A stretch of DNA of 64,000 nt from contig NC_090451.1 of assembly GCF_031143425.1 (NCBI RefSeq), forward strand, positions 348,634,339 through 348,698,338, written 5' to 3'. Under the pieces are notes generated by a model. That model did no database searches and was not told where the DNA came from. It saw only the letters and a list, made by a program, of their open reading frames with translations. Positions within the stretch are counted from its first letter, which is position 1. Every line of letters begins with the position of its first letter. Made by a program: the position numbers and the translations under genes. Below, piece after piece: positions 1-12,439 of this stretch. Source of the stretch: Pleurodeles waltl (Eukaryota; Chordata; Amphibia; Caudata; Salamandridae).

Positions 1-1742
1 AAAGAGTGCTGAGACCAGCAAACAGCAAAGTATGTAGGTGTCTCGGCCTTCTCTCGAAGCCTTTTTGACTATTTTTACACTTCTGTGAGGCCTGCTCCTT
101 TCCTAGGCTACGATTAGGGCTACCCTCATATACTGTTTGAGTGGTAGATTCTGATCAGAAAGGGGTAAAATAGGTCATGTTTAGTATGGCCAGAATGGTA
201 ATACAAAATCCTGCTTATTGATGAGGTTGGATTTTATATTAATATTTTAGAAATGCCACTTTTAGAAAGTGAGCATTTCTCTGATCTTAAATCCCATCTG
301 TGCCTTACAGCCTGGTTCCAATCCACGTCTGGTCTGGGTTCAGCTCATTGACATCTCCCTGGAGCATTTCACCCAGGAAACCAAAAACACAGGATACTCA
401 GTCACACCTGCACTAATCTGCATACTGAGTGGGTTTTCGGGGCTGGAAGCGTGCAGGGCCTGACACTTACATTTCAAAGGCTAGTGGCCTGCCGTCACAC
501 AATGGACTGCCAAAACCCCTACTCGGATCCTGGCAGACAGATATGTACTGTCTCCCCCACTTCAAAGGCACTTTTGGGTATGTAAACTAGGTCGCTAATC
601 CCACCAACTTAGACACTTCCTGGTACAGACACTCTGAACCAGATCCTGCAACCTGCCAAGAGGAGCTGCCTGGCTGCCCAAAGGGCTCACCTGGACTGCT
701 TTGCTGTGAAGGACTGCTGCCTTGCTGTTGCCCTGCTGCCTTGCTGGCCTCTGGCTCTGCTGAGAAGTGCTCTCCAAGGGCATGGATGGAGCTTGCCTCC
801 TGTTCCTGAAGTCTCAGGGCCAAAAAGACTTTTCCTCTTCAAGGAAACTCCTTGTGCGGCGAAAATCGACGCATAGCCTGCTGAAAACGATGCACAGCCT
901 GCCCCACGGTGAAAGAATTGCTGCATTGCCAAACTGGAATGACGCAGCCCGGCTCCCCGAGTGGAGATCGATGCAACACCTGCCTTGCGACCGGAATGTC
1001 AATTCACAGCCACACCGGATCGGCGCTTCGATGAGCCAGAATGACGCGGCCCAACTACCTGCGTGAGGAATCGACACAGCGCCTGCCGTGCGATAGAAAC
1101 TCCGAAGCATTGCCATACTGGATCAATGCAGCACTTGTGACTTTGTCCCGCACGCCCAGGATTTCCACGCATTGTCCCTGGGCATCAAAAGACCCCGCAT
1201 CACAGGGAGGATCCAATACTGCATGCCAGAAATCGACGCAAAGCCCTTGTAGCATGGAAATAATAGATGCATCGTCTGTGCAGTGTCAGAAAACCCAATA
1301 CACACCTTCCTTTTTCCACGCATCTCCTCCTCTGCGGTCTTCATACGTGTAATGTTGACACATACCAGGTACTTTGTGTACACAAGAGGCATTTGTTGAT
1401 TTCTAAAGACTTAAGACTCTTCTTCTCATTGCTAAAGTGATATTCCAAATTGTGCTTATCAAATCTTGATCGTTTTGACCTTAATTTACTCAGATAAATA
1501 TCTTATATTTTTCTAAACCTGTGTGGTGTATTTTTGTAGTGTTTTCACTGTGTTATTGCATGATTTATTGCACAAATACTTTACACATTGCTTTTTAAGC
1601 TAAGCCTGACTGTTCAGTGCCAAACTACCAAAGTGAGGGCACAGGATAATGTGGATCATGTGTGACTTACCCTGACTAGGATTGTGGTCCCTACTTGGAC
1701 AAGGGTGTATACATCTTCCAACTAGAGACCCAATTTCTAACA
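1..1742 (-). mobile_element. Long LTR-like dispersed repeat, copy 1 (cut by the window edge)
   Basis: The minus-strand reading begins TGTTAGAAAT at 1742, a typical LTR start, and runs left past the window edge. It contains a degenerate TTTAGAAAAATA / TTTATCT block (plus strand about 1492-1518), a unique stretch, a GACGCA-rich minisatellite (about 856-1260) and a part rich in CTGCTGCC-like words (about 670-770). The same order of parts recurs at 2355-4540, which shows that it is a family. From memory it matches a very abundant newt LTR family. No gag or pol sequence is attached, so it may be a solo LTR or a fragment. The open frames inside are short and overlap on both strands; I do not regard them as genes. 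Confidence 0.65.
856..1260. repeat. GACGCA/GATGCA-phased degenerate minisatellite inside LTR-like copy 1
   Basis: The words GACGCA, GATGCA and GCCTGC recur every 20-40 bp (for example near 868, 888, 970 and 1075) with intervening GCGAC or GCGAAA words. Many positions look like CpG decayed to TpG or CpA. A related but different array sits at the equivalent place of copy 2. Confidence 0.55.
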
Positions 1743-2354
1743 GAAGGGCATTATTTTTTTTATTAAAAAAAAAATCCTGCACAGAATTTTCTTTTTCAAA
1801 CTAAACAAAGAAAACTGGTACAGCAAAAAAAGCCTTGCAATTGAATGAATTATGGACTGAGAATTCTGCCCTTAGGCATGCTATCCACTTCAGATCTTGC
1901 AAATTGCCTATCATCAACATCAGCCCCTCAATCTCAAAGTATTTGGGAGATCCTGCAGGGTTGAGGGATTTTGTGACATCCTGGTTGTCTAATTTGCCTT
2001 TTTACCTACGCAATTTGTCTCTGACCGATCCAAAGTGGGATATTTGATTGTTTGCTTGACCAGTGCAGGACTGGCCTGGGAAACTCCTCTAGTTGTCTCT
2101 GAAGAACCATGCCTGAAGTTCATGCAAATGGTTGGTGGGGTGAATACATAGTCTAGAGGAGATTAATTATTGTTACATTGCAGGCATATGGTTTAAAACA
2201 AAGAGGTGTTGTTATCTATGAAATGAGGTGTGGGCAACTTGCAGATATATAGTAATGGAGAATAATGCTGACCGGTACAACTTAGAGTATGCAATATTCA
2301 GAGAGAGTAAGGCATGAAACTGATGAAGGGTAAGGAGTTGATCATTTTTAAATC
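1743..2354. other. Unassigned spacer
   Basis: About 610 bp between two LTR-like copies. It holds A and T runs at 1749-1772 and no open frame longer than about 70 codons. I recognise no element or gene here. Confidence 0.5.
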
Positions 2355-4540
2355 TGTTGGCCTTTGGGTGGTTTTCCCCACAACATTTTGCTTTCACCCC
2401 TCCTATTTTTGCTGATCTCATTTTTGTTTGTGTTAGGACTCTGTGCACGTTACCCCTGCTAATCATGCTGAAGTGCTTGTCCTGTTCCCCCTAAACATGG
2501 TAGAATTGACTTGCACCAAATTAGTTTTTGTAAGTCCCTAGTTAAGTGGTACCCCATATACCCAGGGCCTGTAAATTAAATGCTACTGCAGCCTGCACCA
2601 CTGATTGTGCCACCCACTTAAGTAGCACCATAAAATATGTTTCAGGTCTGCCATTTGCAGTTGGCAGTCTGTGGTTGCAGCTTTGAACTGCCATTTCAGC
2701 CTGTCAAAATAAACATTTCCACTGTCCCAAAACTTCCTTTTTAATACATATGTCACCCTTAGGGTAGGCCCTGAACAGCCCAAAGGGCAAGGTGCAGTGT
2801 ATTAAAATGTAGGACATTTACATTTAAGTTTTACATGTCATGTTCAGGTACTGAAAGTTTGTTTTTCACTACTGAAAGGCCTACATCTCCCAGAAGATTA
2901 CTTTTGGTTTCCTTATTATATTTAATAAGTGATAAATTTCAATTGGGGGCAGGTAGACAGGTCGGGTTTGGTATATGAAGAATTGTAATTCAAATATCTT
3001 TCTTTTATTGCAAAGTCAGATTTTAACTCATAATTCTGAAAATGGCCCGGTTAGAAAGTTGGCATTTTTTTGTCTCAACCCTTTGGTGCCTGCAGCCTGT
3101 TCCTGGGTCACATGACTAGATGTAGCTGGCACATGATCTGTGTGTGTTTTCCCCAAACAGTGAGACACAGGGAAGCTAGGTTTTTGCAGGATGGGCCATT
3201 CTGACTTAACAAAGGGGAAGAGCTGTCACTTACCATACTTGCACATCAGAAAGGCTTAGCCTGAGCACTCTCACAAAGGGTTTTTCAATAGTCTTATGTG
3301 TCCTCAGACAAGCTGGGGCATGGGTAGGGAGGAAGCCAGATCCTGACACCTCAGGGGAGAGGCGAGTGGAAACCTCCAGAGCCTTTAATGACTTCAAAGT
3401 GGGCACCAAGTATAAATATTGGACCTCAGACTCCAACTCATCTGGACAAATCTGGACCTGTGGAAGACTCAGAAGGGCTGCTGTGCTGCTTTGCTGAAGA
3501 AGGGCTGATACTCTGCTGCACTGCTGTGCTGCCCTGCTGGCCTCCTGCCTGATTGAGATGCACTGAACCTGCATCTTGAATTCAGGACAACCAGAGTGAC
3601 TTCTAAGGCTAGTTGGCTAGCTACCTGATCAGAAGCCTAAGGGACAGAAGAGGCTCCTTTACCTTAAACCCAGCACCTGGACTCTGCCAGCCATAGAGTC
3701 CTGCCCTCCCAAGTGCTGCCACCCCAGTCCTGGACTCTTGGAATTGGGCCTGAAGGTGCTTTGTCAGCTCAACTGTGGTGCCAGCAGAACAGATGCATCT
3801 CAACACATCACTTCCTAGAAACTCCACATCAGAGTCGCTGTTCGATGCATCGCCTCCCAGGAACGGGCACTACATGACGCATCCTCATTGCAGACCTGCC
3901 CATCCCAAGCCCCTTTGCGATAGCATCCTTGACAATGATGCAGACCTCTGTATTGCAAGCCCTGCCCTTCGGAAACAGTTGGTGTGTGATGCATCTTGGA
4001 ACAGGACTTTGCATCACAAACCCTTCATCGACAGCATCCTTGACGATGATGCTTGGCCTCTCATCCTAGCTTTGCAGATCCTAGGAATCGCCAATGCAGA
4101 ACGCATCCTTGATGCAAGACTCTGCATCGCTCCGAAACCAGGATTTAAGGTATTCTTGTTGAGCGGGCCTAACTGGGCCCCTGAAGATGGCCCATGCTCC
4201 ATCACAGTTGGCCTGAACTTATGATTTTGTCTTGGTCTGGCGTGACCAGATACCCACAGTTGCCGCTTTGTGCTTTTTGGCCCTATTTTCCCTTAAATCT
4301 TTACAACTGCACATCTCCAGTTCTACTGATACTGCTAAAGTGTTTCACTTTATTGCTGTTTGAAGTACTGCACACATACTTTACACATTGCCTCTAAGTT
4401 AAGCCTGACTGCTTTTGTGCAAAGCATCCTGAGGGTTAAGCAACGTTTAATTTGGGGTTTGCTTGTGACTTCACTTTGACAAGGATTTTGGTTGCTGTTT
4501 GAGTAGGGTTTTCACCCCCTCAACCAAAAAAAATTTTTTT
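2355..4540 (-). mobile_element. Long LTR-like dispersed repeat, copy 2, probably a solo LTR
   Basis: The plus strand begins TGTTGG at 2355. The end near 4530-4544 is degenerate (CCAAAAAAAATTTTTTT), standing where copy 1 has its TGTTAG end. Shared landmarks with copy 1, in the same order, are the block GCCA/GCCC..TTAGAAAGT..GCATTT (3045-3070 here, 250-275 in copy 1), a CTGCTG-rich segment (3475-3545), a GATGCATCC minisatellite (3781-4135), and a tail holding CACACATACTTTACACATTGCC and TTAAGCCTGACTG. Its length of about 2.2 kb is long for an LTR, though I recall long LTRs in salamander genomes. No internal coding region adjoins it. Class assignment is inference. Confidence 0.6.
3781..4135. repeat. 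GATGCATCC-type minisatellite inside LTR-like copy 2
   Basis: GATGCATC, GACGCATCC, GCATCCTTGA and GATGATGC words recur about every 30-60 bp. There is an internal near-duplicate of roughly 120 bp: a GACAGCATCCTTGACGATGATGC segment at 4030-4052 resembles one at 3920-3942. It occupies the place of the GACGCA array in copy 1 but with a different spacing. Confidence 0.5.
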
Positions 4541-7500
4541 AGTCATTTGATAGGAAGAAAGGAGAGATAACAAGCAACAATTTTAAGTTAAGATTACATT
4601 TTCATGCAGGGCTTTTGCTAAATAGTGGGATGAGGCTTTTATGAGATTGCATGCAATCTGAGGATGTGAAACTAGAAAGAAACAACATTATTTTCATATG
4701 ATATATAGGATATTTTATTGTAGCATTTCTTTAGTGCCCCCACCTACATGTCAGGCCTTCAAAAACTAATCCACACAGATTGCATGCTCCACCCAGTTTT
4801 GTATAGTTACGTAGACAAAAGGGGAAGAATGAAAACACAATATATTAATAAATAAGATATCTGGTTGGGTATTGTCTGCTAGATATCATTAAACAAGGAC
4901 CACAGAGAGATAGAGAGTATACATTTATACAATGCCACCTTCAAATAAGGTGGACTGTGCTGTCAAACACATGACAAATGAAGGTCTAACTAAAAGGATT
5001 TAATCATATGTGCCCTTTGCCAAGTGTTCTGCAGTCACCGAAAAAACAGAATAACCTAGCAATACAGGTATCAAAAGCTTCCTCTATCATGATTGCAACA
5101 TGTAAACCATAAACCTCAGACAATAATGATATAATTTACTATATGAAAATACATTTTGTCTATATTTATGTTCTGCACATATTTTTTTAAACAAATCCTT
5201 TGGCAGGGCTGATGGACAGCTACGGTGGATCTTTCTAGCACATATAGGTGGAAGTGGTTACCTGTATCTTTTCAAGTGAGGTTAGACCCAAATATAGACA
5301 CTGACAAATGGGTTGCTGGCAAGGCTAATTTGGAGTCTGAGCTCTAATTTCTGTGCTTAAAGAAACATGCACTTTCCCATCTTCAAGTCTTTTATTTCAT
5401 AGATTTTACAAAATATGTTTTTGATCCCACTATAGTTTTACATCGAAACTCCATGAGACTTATAACACAAATGGAGCACTTTCATTTTTATTGAAGGGTA
5501 TCACTATCAGTGAGAACCAATGCCCATCAAACAAGTGGCCTGACAGCAGAGGCAGGACACTGAATACATCAGTCAACTGCCTTTTGCAGACAAATAGGAG
5601 GGATGAAGACTCCCCTAGCTTCCTCTTTATGAGAAGAAGTAAGAATGCCTCCCCGCTCTGGAGATTATTTGAATTCTATTATGTTGCAGGACACTTCTGC
5701 ATGTACTACAGTCTCTGATTTCGATCCATTGGAGTTGCAAGTAATTCACCATTATCTAGGCAAAAGTGTTCTTCAAATATTCAGACTTTTCATCACCATT
5801 TTGGATGGATTTAAATTTCACTTCTTGCTAGTGCAGTATGGAATTAACATTCTTACTACATTAGCACCACAACAGTAGATGCTAGATTACCAATGCAGGC
5901 ACTAGTCACCATATGAACTGAAAAGAACATAATAGCATTTGACTGTGCTGGGAAACTCTGCACGACACTTGACATAGTTTAATCAATCTTACATTACTAG
6001 TGGGGTTGGTGATGAATGAACAAAAACATGTAAATGCCGGTCTAGTTATCCCAACAAATATTCCAGTATTACACACATAAAAGAAATAATGTCACAGGGA
6101 GGCCTGGGTAAAATTGATTCAGTGCTGATTTGCAATAAGGTGGGTCTCTGTCTAGAGTGGAACAGGGAGTTAAAAATGATGGGTTGGAATGCTGCGTAGA
6201 GCAATTGCCAGGGGTTTGTCTGTTTGTAAGTATTCCTCCCATTGCCTTGTATGTGTTTAAAATTGTAATTATGCCAGTGAAGTTCAAGTAGTGAGGAAAT
6301 TCACTGTATGAAAAGTTAGCTACATTTCTCAAAAGAGTTCATTACACAATTTTACATAATATTTGCACAACGGAGAACTAATTTGTGGAGAAAACTTTGC
6401 AGAAATACATTTTCTGTTCTAACAGTCCCTTGCTGTTATCTCTCAAAATTGTTTATGCAAGTTGTGTGCTGCATACAACAAGTCACATGAGGTACCCATA
6501 AACTCTATCTCTCTCTAATTGCTTAATTTTAGCCAAGGTGAAATAATTTAGTTAAAGATCTTCGCATAGATGATAATACTGGGAATACTGTAAACTAACA
6601 ATTATTGTGATTGAAATTATGACACTTTTTGAGTCCCGTACAAGGTTGAAGACTAGTCAGTAAATGAAACATTTCTTGAACATGTGATTCAGTAAGTGCA
6701 TGGATCTGAGGGATGATAAAGGTACAATATCCCACATTATGTTTTGACATAACTTGACAGGGTGTTTATCTCATGTTCACCTACAGGTTCTAGTTTTGCA
6801 ATTTGAAAACAGTGATGTATATTACTACACCTAGCTGTTAACGCATGTGGGATGACTAGATAACATATGGATTTGATAACTGGGTTAATTAGAAGCTGAG
6901 GTGCAGTTGGAACCCTTATGTAATAATGAAAGAATTATGTTTTACATTGTGCTTAGGTTGCCCAGTTTAGTCATAGTCAGGATTGATTTTAGACTTGTAC
7001 TTTGGCTGGGTTGTTTTTGATACTGCACACCTGAAGCAGAGTCTGTCTGTAGGTGTGTATACATAGGACCATTAATAAATTAGGAGAACTCCAATGTTGT
7101 CAAGTTTCTCAATACTGCTTTGGCCAATAGTGTATGTTTACTCACGTCTATATTTACTACAATACTTGGGTGTAACTCTCCACTTTTTATATACCATTTC
7201 TGAGTGGAGATATAGACCTAAACCTAGACTTACTAGCCACCATACCCTCCATTGTAGGGACAAAGCCTTCTATGGTGGTATTTATGCCCATAAAGTTACT
7301 ATAAGTAACTTTATGACTGTTGTATGTTCTCCTTAGTTGGTGGACATGTTTGCCTTTGGGAGACAAAGATCTTCACCAAAAAGATAGAGACCTCTCTTTA
7401 GGAAGGTATAGGAAAATGTAATAAAGTTTATTTCTTGAAAATATTTTAATATAGAATATAAATGTAAATTAATGTAAAATAATGTAGAATATAAAAATAC

Positions 7501-7554
7501 AATTATACTGCACATTAACTCCAACTAAATGTATGTTACATAACAACATTAAAA
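4541..7554. other. Unassigned AT-rich intergenic sequence
   Basis: About 3 kb with scattered A/T runs, no open frame above about 90 codons, and no splice-bounded coding pattern I could defend. The only clear structure is a perfect short inverted repeat at 7289-7315. A very AT-rich patch with repeated AATGTA words lies at 7437-7500. Confidence 0.5.
7289..7315. repeat. Perfect short inverted repeat
   Basis: Arms 7289-7300 and 7304-7315 are perfectly complementary over 12 bp around a 3-nt centre (ATA). It may be the core of a small palindromic element, but I could not define outer ends. Confidence 0.6.
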
Positions 7555-8060
7555 GGGAGATTTAAGAAAAGTGGTGCAGCATTCAATGCGCCCCTTAATG
7601 CCACGACGTGTGCACCATATTTAAGATACAATGCACCATGGCAGTAGTTAGGAAACTAGCTTAAAAACGTTTGATGCTAGTTTGCTGCTTTGCAGGATTA
7701 CCGTCAAACATTTTAACTCTATCCCTGCAAAGCACATTGAGGCCCATTATAAAAAATGGTGTGCCTCTTTTTAATGCCTGCTCTGTGCAGGCATCAAAAC
7801 TGCTGCTTAAAATGGCGCAAAGAAATCTTTTAGATTTTGTTTCACCATTATTTCAGCCTCACTAACGGGGGAACGCCCCCTTGCATACATTAAATTTGAC
7901 CCAGGCATAATGTGGCGCATGGGTTACAAAGTGGTGTAATGCATGCATTGTGCCAATTTGTAAATCTGCCGCAGCAATTTTGGCCTCGTTGGACAACATT
8001 AGTGTTAAAAAAATAAATGAATGTGGCACAAGGAAGCACTAGGCCCTCTTAAATCTTGGC
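7555..8060. mobile_element. MITE-like non-autonomous element (tentative)
   Basis: About 500 bp bounded by short inverted ends: AGATTTAAGA near 7558-7567 on the left and its complement (CTTAAATCT) at 8048-8056 on the right. The interior is rich in GTGGTGCA, GGCGCA and TGCACC words, a composition unlike its AT-rich flanks. There is no transposase frame and no clear target-site duplication. From memory it resembles short elements common in salamander genomes. Confidence 0.35.
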
Positions 8061-8230
8061 CTAAATATATCATTTATATTTAGAAACATTAGATCTTGGG
8101 CTGCAATTAAAGAGACATATTCACCATTACTAACATGTTTATTTAATATTTAGTGAACTTGGCAAAAGGAGCATTTTTAATTATTTAAAAAACTTAAAAA
8201 ATTATGATTATTTTTAAATATATGGTAGTG

Positions 8231-10866
8231 TGTTACACTACAAGTGTTAGTCTTGTGTGCTGGTTGACTTTCTCCAAGGCTGGGCTGGAGTATATTTACA
8301 TCTTCAGGGCTGTAGTCATTGCAGCAATTTGTAGCAATGTGGCAAAATTATGTGGTATGACTGTGGGGGCCTACCATGTAATACTAACATGTTACCCAGA
8401 AGTGGACTTCAGGTTCACTCCAGTAAACCTTATCTCAGTCATGGTAGAGTGGCAAAGAGCAGGCCGGCTACTTAGACGACTATGTGTAAAGCAGTTCACA
8501 ACACCTACATGGCTGATAAGTAATTGACACGACTCGAAAGAAATCCAATACCAATTTAGAAAAATAAAGAAGATTTTTATCTTAATTTAGACACTAAAAC
8601 AAACTTTGCATCTTACATACAACTGGAGTTGTGGATTTTTTTAAAGCATTTAAAAATAGATGCACTTTCAGTTGTCAAACGGATACCATCAAAGTCATTG
8701 GGGAAAAGCACAGTGTGCAATTGATCACTTGGGGGAGTTCCATTGAACCCACCTGGAGTTTAAGGTCTTGCTGGTCCCTAGGCCAAGTCTCAGAAGACAG
8801 TATCTTGCTATCTTGCCCAGAGAGTGTGGGTGCAGAGCTGCCCTGGCTGTCCTTGGTGCAGAGCGGTTCCTCAGGCACTGTTAAAATTGCAGCACTTGGC
8901 AAAAACACACTTGGAGGTGGATCTACACTCTACCCTCGGAGAGTAAAGGTATTTTGGGTCCCAGAATCTGGATTCCACAGCTGGAACTTCGCTACCATGC
9001 CTAGCGGCTCTAGGTGCAGAGATAGCCTTGCAGCTGTCAATCACAGGAGGTTCACGTCAAAGATGCTTTGCCACTTGGTCAAAGGCACCTTCTTCAGGAT
9101 GCAGGATCTCAGCAGTGAGGTTGTTGCTGATGTTGGTCACTATTGCTGGGAGTTGCTCTGGAGCAGGTTATGTTCGTGAAGGGGTTGGTTACCGGGCTGT
9201 TGACTGGCAAGCCTTGGGAACGGCAAACAGAGTCCACAAGAACTTTGTTGGCTGGAGGTTGACAGGAGTGGTGTAGCAGCTCAAAACCTGGTGTGACTCC
9301 CACTCCAGCTCCCGGGGTGCAGGTCACTGACTTTCTTCAGGCTTGCTTAAAAGGGAGCCATATGGGTTGCACTTCTTGTGATACAGCACGATGATTCTTC
9401 TTCAGGTTGCAAGTAACTAGTTCCACCAGTCAGGGGAGTCAGCTTCAGTTTCTGGCATCCACTGGAGCCCCTCTTGCTGGGAGCAGTGACCTTTTGCCAA
9501 GAGCACTCGTTGAACACACAGTTCCAGTATATGGTCCCCTCAGGGCACTTAGGTGTCCTCTTTTGGCGCTGAGGCATCGTCCAAAGTCCTGATGTCAGTG
9601 AAAGCGTCTTCTCTGTGCTTTTTCCCTGATTCAAAGTCAGAACTGAGGTTCTGGTGCCAGGGGATCCCCTTAAATCCTAGTTTAAGGTGCAAAGTGTGTG
9701 AGGAACAGAGGCCAATGGGTTACTGGTTCCTGTGGCTAGTCTGCCCCTGAGGTGATGACTTCCTTTGGAAGTATGTCACTTTTCTAACCAGAACCCTTTA
9801 ATTTTAAGGTTTTCCCACATGGCAGAACCTATCCTCACTCTACAGACCTCCTAGCTCACCCTAAAGGTGTGGCTAGCCTCTTAGAGGTGTACGCCTCCTG
9901 AATAACTAATTTTCCCACCTTCTAGTCTGGACAGAATGGTAAGGGCTTGGCCCTCGAGTGGGGACAACAGATTATATATCAAAGCCTGTGAAAGTCTTTA
10001 AGGCTCACTGCCTTGATCACTATAAACACTAGCCATTCTGGGAGGGAGGAGGTGTGACCTTCTCCCTCCTCAGGTCATTTTTCCCCATTCTGGGGGAAGT
10101 GTTAGCACAACCAGCAGGAGGACGGGCTCATGTGTTGGTGCCAAATGGCTCAGGGGAGCCTGCCAATGCAAGAGAAAGTAGACAACTTGGAGGGCATCCT
10201 CCAAGGATGCCACCAGGGTACATGCTTGCTAATCCTGGGCACAAGAATCATGCTCAGGGTTAAAAAGCATGGTGCTTGACGCCAAACATGGGGAAAATCT
10301 GTCGGGCCACCACAGAGCTGAACATCTGGGGTTTGCCAAGGTGTCAGCCTATGAATCGACAGTCACTTGTGCTAGCATTACATTTTAAATGCTTTCACAG
10401 GGACATATATGCTTGTTCATAAATGTCCTCACTCATAACACAGTGGGCTGGGCTATAGGAAGCCTGACCTAGGGGTGACTGAGCTGTACTATGGGCAGTG
10501 AAGGGACTCTGCCTGCACTTAGTGTGGACAGAGTCAAGTTCTAGCAGACAGGCTGCTCGTGCAGGATGACATGGCAGCTCTGCTGGCTTTGCTTTTATTC
10601 ATGCCAAGCAGAGAGGCACAATCAGTACTGCAACCCTAATGACCTCCCTGCCTTTCATACCACTCATACTATTTACTAGGGCCTTACAGGGGTGATAAAG
10701 TTCTTGCCAATTTGGTTTGCAAAATCACAGTACAATTTAAGGGATAGAGCACTGGCACTGAGGTCTGATTAGCAGGCCTTACTCTAATTTCAGATCAATT
10801 CAAAAACAACTACATCAAACATAAAAAAGCTGGGGTGACCATCCAAAAAAGGAACTTTACAACACA
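8231..10866 (+). mobile_element. Long LTR-like dispersed repeat, copy 3 (opposite orientation, different subfamily)
   Basis: Probable start TGTTACAC at 8231 (an alternative is TGTTAG at 8245); probable end TTTACAACA at about 10858-10866. The block TTTAGAAAAATAAAGAAG..TTTATCT at 8555-8582 matches the block in copy 1 read on the minus strand, and sits at a comparable distance from the 5' end. That supports a related LTR in the reverse orientation. The interior is GC-richer, with polypurine and CAGG words. A segment near 10170-10330 (CCAAGGATGC, GACGCCAAACATGGGG) and the terminal part near 10740-10855 match my memory of a newt LTR family. Open frames of 60-180 codons inside it begin at non-canonical starts and show no retroviral or retrotransposon domain. 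Confidence 0.55.
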
Positions 10867-12439
10867 ATTGTCCTCATTTTTTGTTAGAGTGTATTTCATA
10901 TTAGAAGATCGTTTCCCAATCCCTCCTTGAATTTCCTAAAAGCCCTCCCATTTAGTAGTAAGTATTTTTCATTTTCCACCACTCCTTCTTTTCATCCTGC
11001 ATTTATTACCCATTATATATCTCAGTGTTGGGAAATATCTGCATTATCAGCATGTCAGTAAAGGAAAAAAGCATAGCACCCTCTCTTAGATCTGGTATGG
11101 ATTTTTTGCATGCATTGGTGTCCTATAAAGCATAAACAAACAACATTTAATATGCCCTCTTTCGAGATGAATTATCACACACTACCTAAGATATTGTGTA
11201 TGATATATATTTTAGACTTAGGTAACACTCAACAGTTACATGTGCTTGTGAATATAAAAGGTTTGTCAGCAACACATAATATACAATGTTAGCCTTAAAT
11301 CCAATTGTTCTGCTTTGTGAAGACATATGCATGCAGAACCTAATCTCTAAACTACTTTAATAAATATTGAATGCAGTATACAAAACATCAAGAAAAAGAA
11401 ATCAATATTTTTTGCAAAGTCTTTAGCGGGAATGTGAGGTTGTCACTCCACAGACAAAAACATAACTTTAGTTCAATACTACCTTTGAAGAAATGTCCAA
11501 GTCCAACAACAATCAGTTCCACTGAAGAAATTCAGCTGATACCACAAAGAAGATTTTCCAGAGATTAGCAAAGCACACTCTTGTCTTCAAATTGAGGGAG
11601 ATGTGAGCAGATAAAAGGAGCCATTGGTATGCAAGGTTCTCCTGGAAGATTGCTTTGTTAAATCCAGGACTGGGAAACTGTCCTCCACCTTCTAGTTCTC
11701 GTTTGGTCTCATTTGACATGAGATCTTAATTACACGGATGCCATCTTAGTTGTAAAATACATCAGACACTCTTCATTTTGAGTTTCATCTGAAAAGTATA
11801 GAATGTTACTTTTCTCTGCATTCAATATTAAGTTCATGAAATCAATATTCAAAATATACTGTTCTGAATGTCTGAAATGCAAGCAACCATAAGTGTACCT
11901 AATGCCTATGTCCATCGATCTTGATTAGATTTTTCTGTTGCAATTGGCATTGGTTGACAAATTGACTGCCCTCTTGTTGCTTGCTATAGCATCAGGACTC
12001 TAATTGGAACTACTGAAGGAAGTATTTGAAGGGTCTTTGGCATCATAGGGACTTTCCAAGGCCTTTAGAAAACATGTTACAAAATTCCATTGTGGTCTTG
12101 TCACTAGCCTGGAATATAATAATGCTGTTGCTGAATAACCTGAATGCTTTCATTATCATTATCATCCTAAATTGTTGAGCTATTTTGGGCACTTTTCCAG
12201 ATAGAAAATTGTGTTATAATGTCAAGGCAAAGCAAGGCAAGGCTAGGCAGGGCTGGGCAAGACTGTCAGAAGTGCTTAGATTTCAATTTTCTCAGCCTCT
12301 AATGGTAGAGCTCTTTAGATTTTTGCCATTCCTTGAAGTAGTATCCTCTTGTTAATACACCTGAAATAAAGTAACAGCCATAGTTATGAACAACACTTGC
12401 AGACCAATCATGAGTTTCCTTCACTAGAAACATTTCTAC
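10867..12439. other. Unassigned AT-rich sequence upstream of the LINE remnant
   Basis: No gene or element was recognised. The right part could include the eroded upstream half of the LINE at 12440, but I see no ORF1 or endonuclease motif. A short GGCAA-type pentamer repeat lies at 12224-12263. Confidence 0.45.
12224..12263. repeat. Short degenerate pentanucleotide repeat
   Basis: Eight consecutive 5-mers of the AAGGC / TAGGC / AGGGC / TGGGC type, ending in AAGAC. Confidence 0.7.

Noticed and set aside
767..1352. Overlapping open frames of about 100 codons in LTR-like copy 1
   Set aside because: They follow the GACGCA minisatellite, occur on both strands, and are not kept in copy 2.
8631..9179. 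182-codon open frame
   Set aside because: It lies wholly inside LTR-like copy 3, has no recognisable domain, and competing frames overlap it on both strands.
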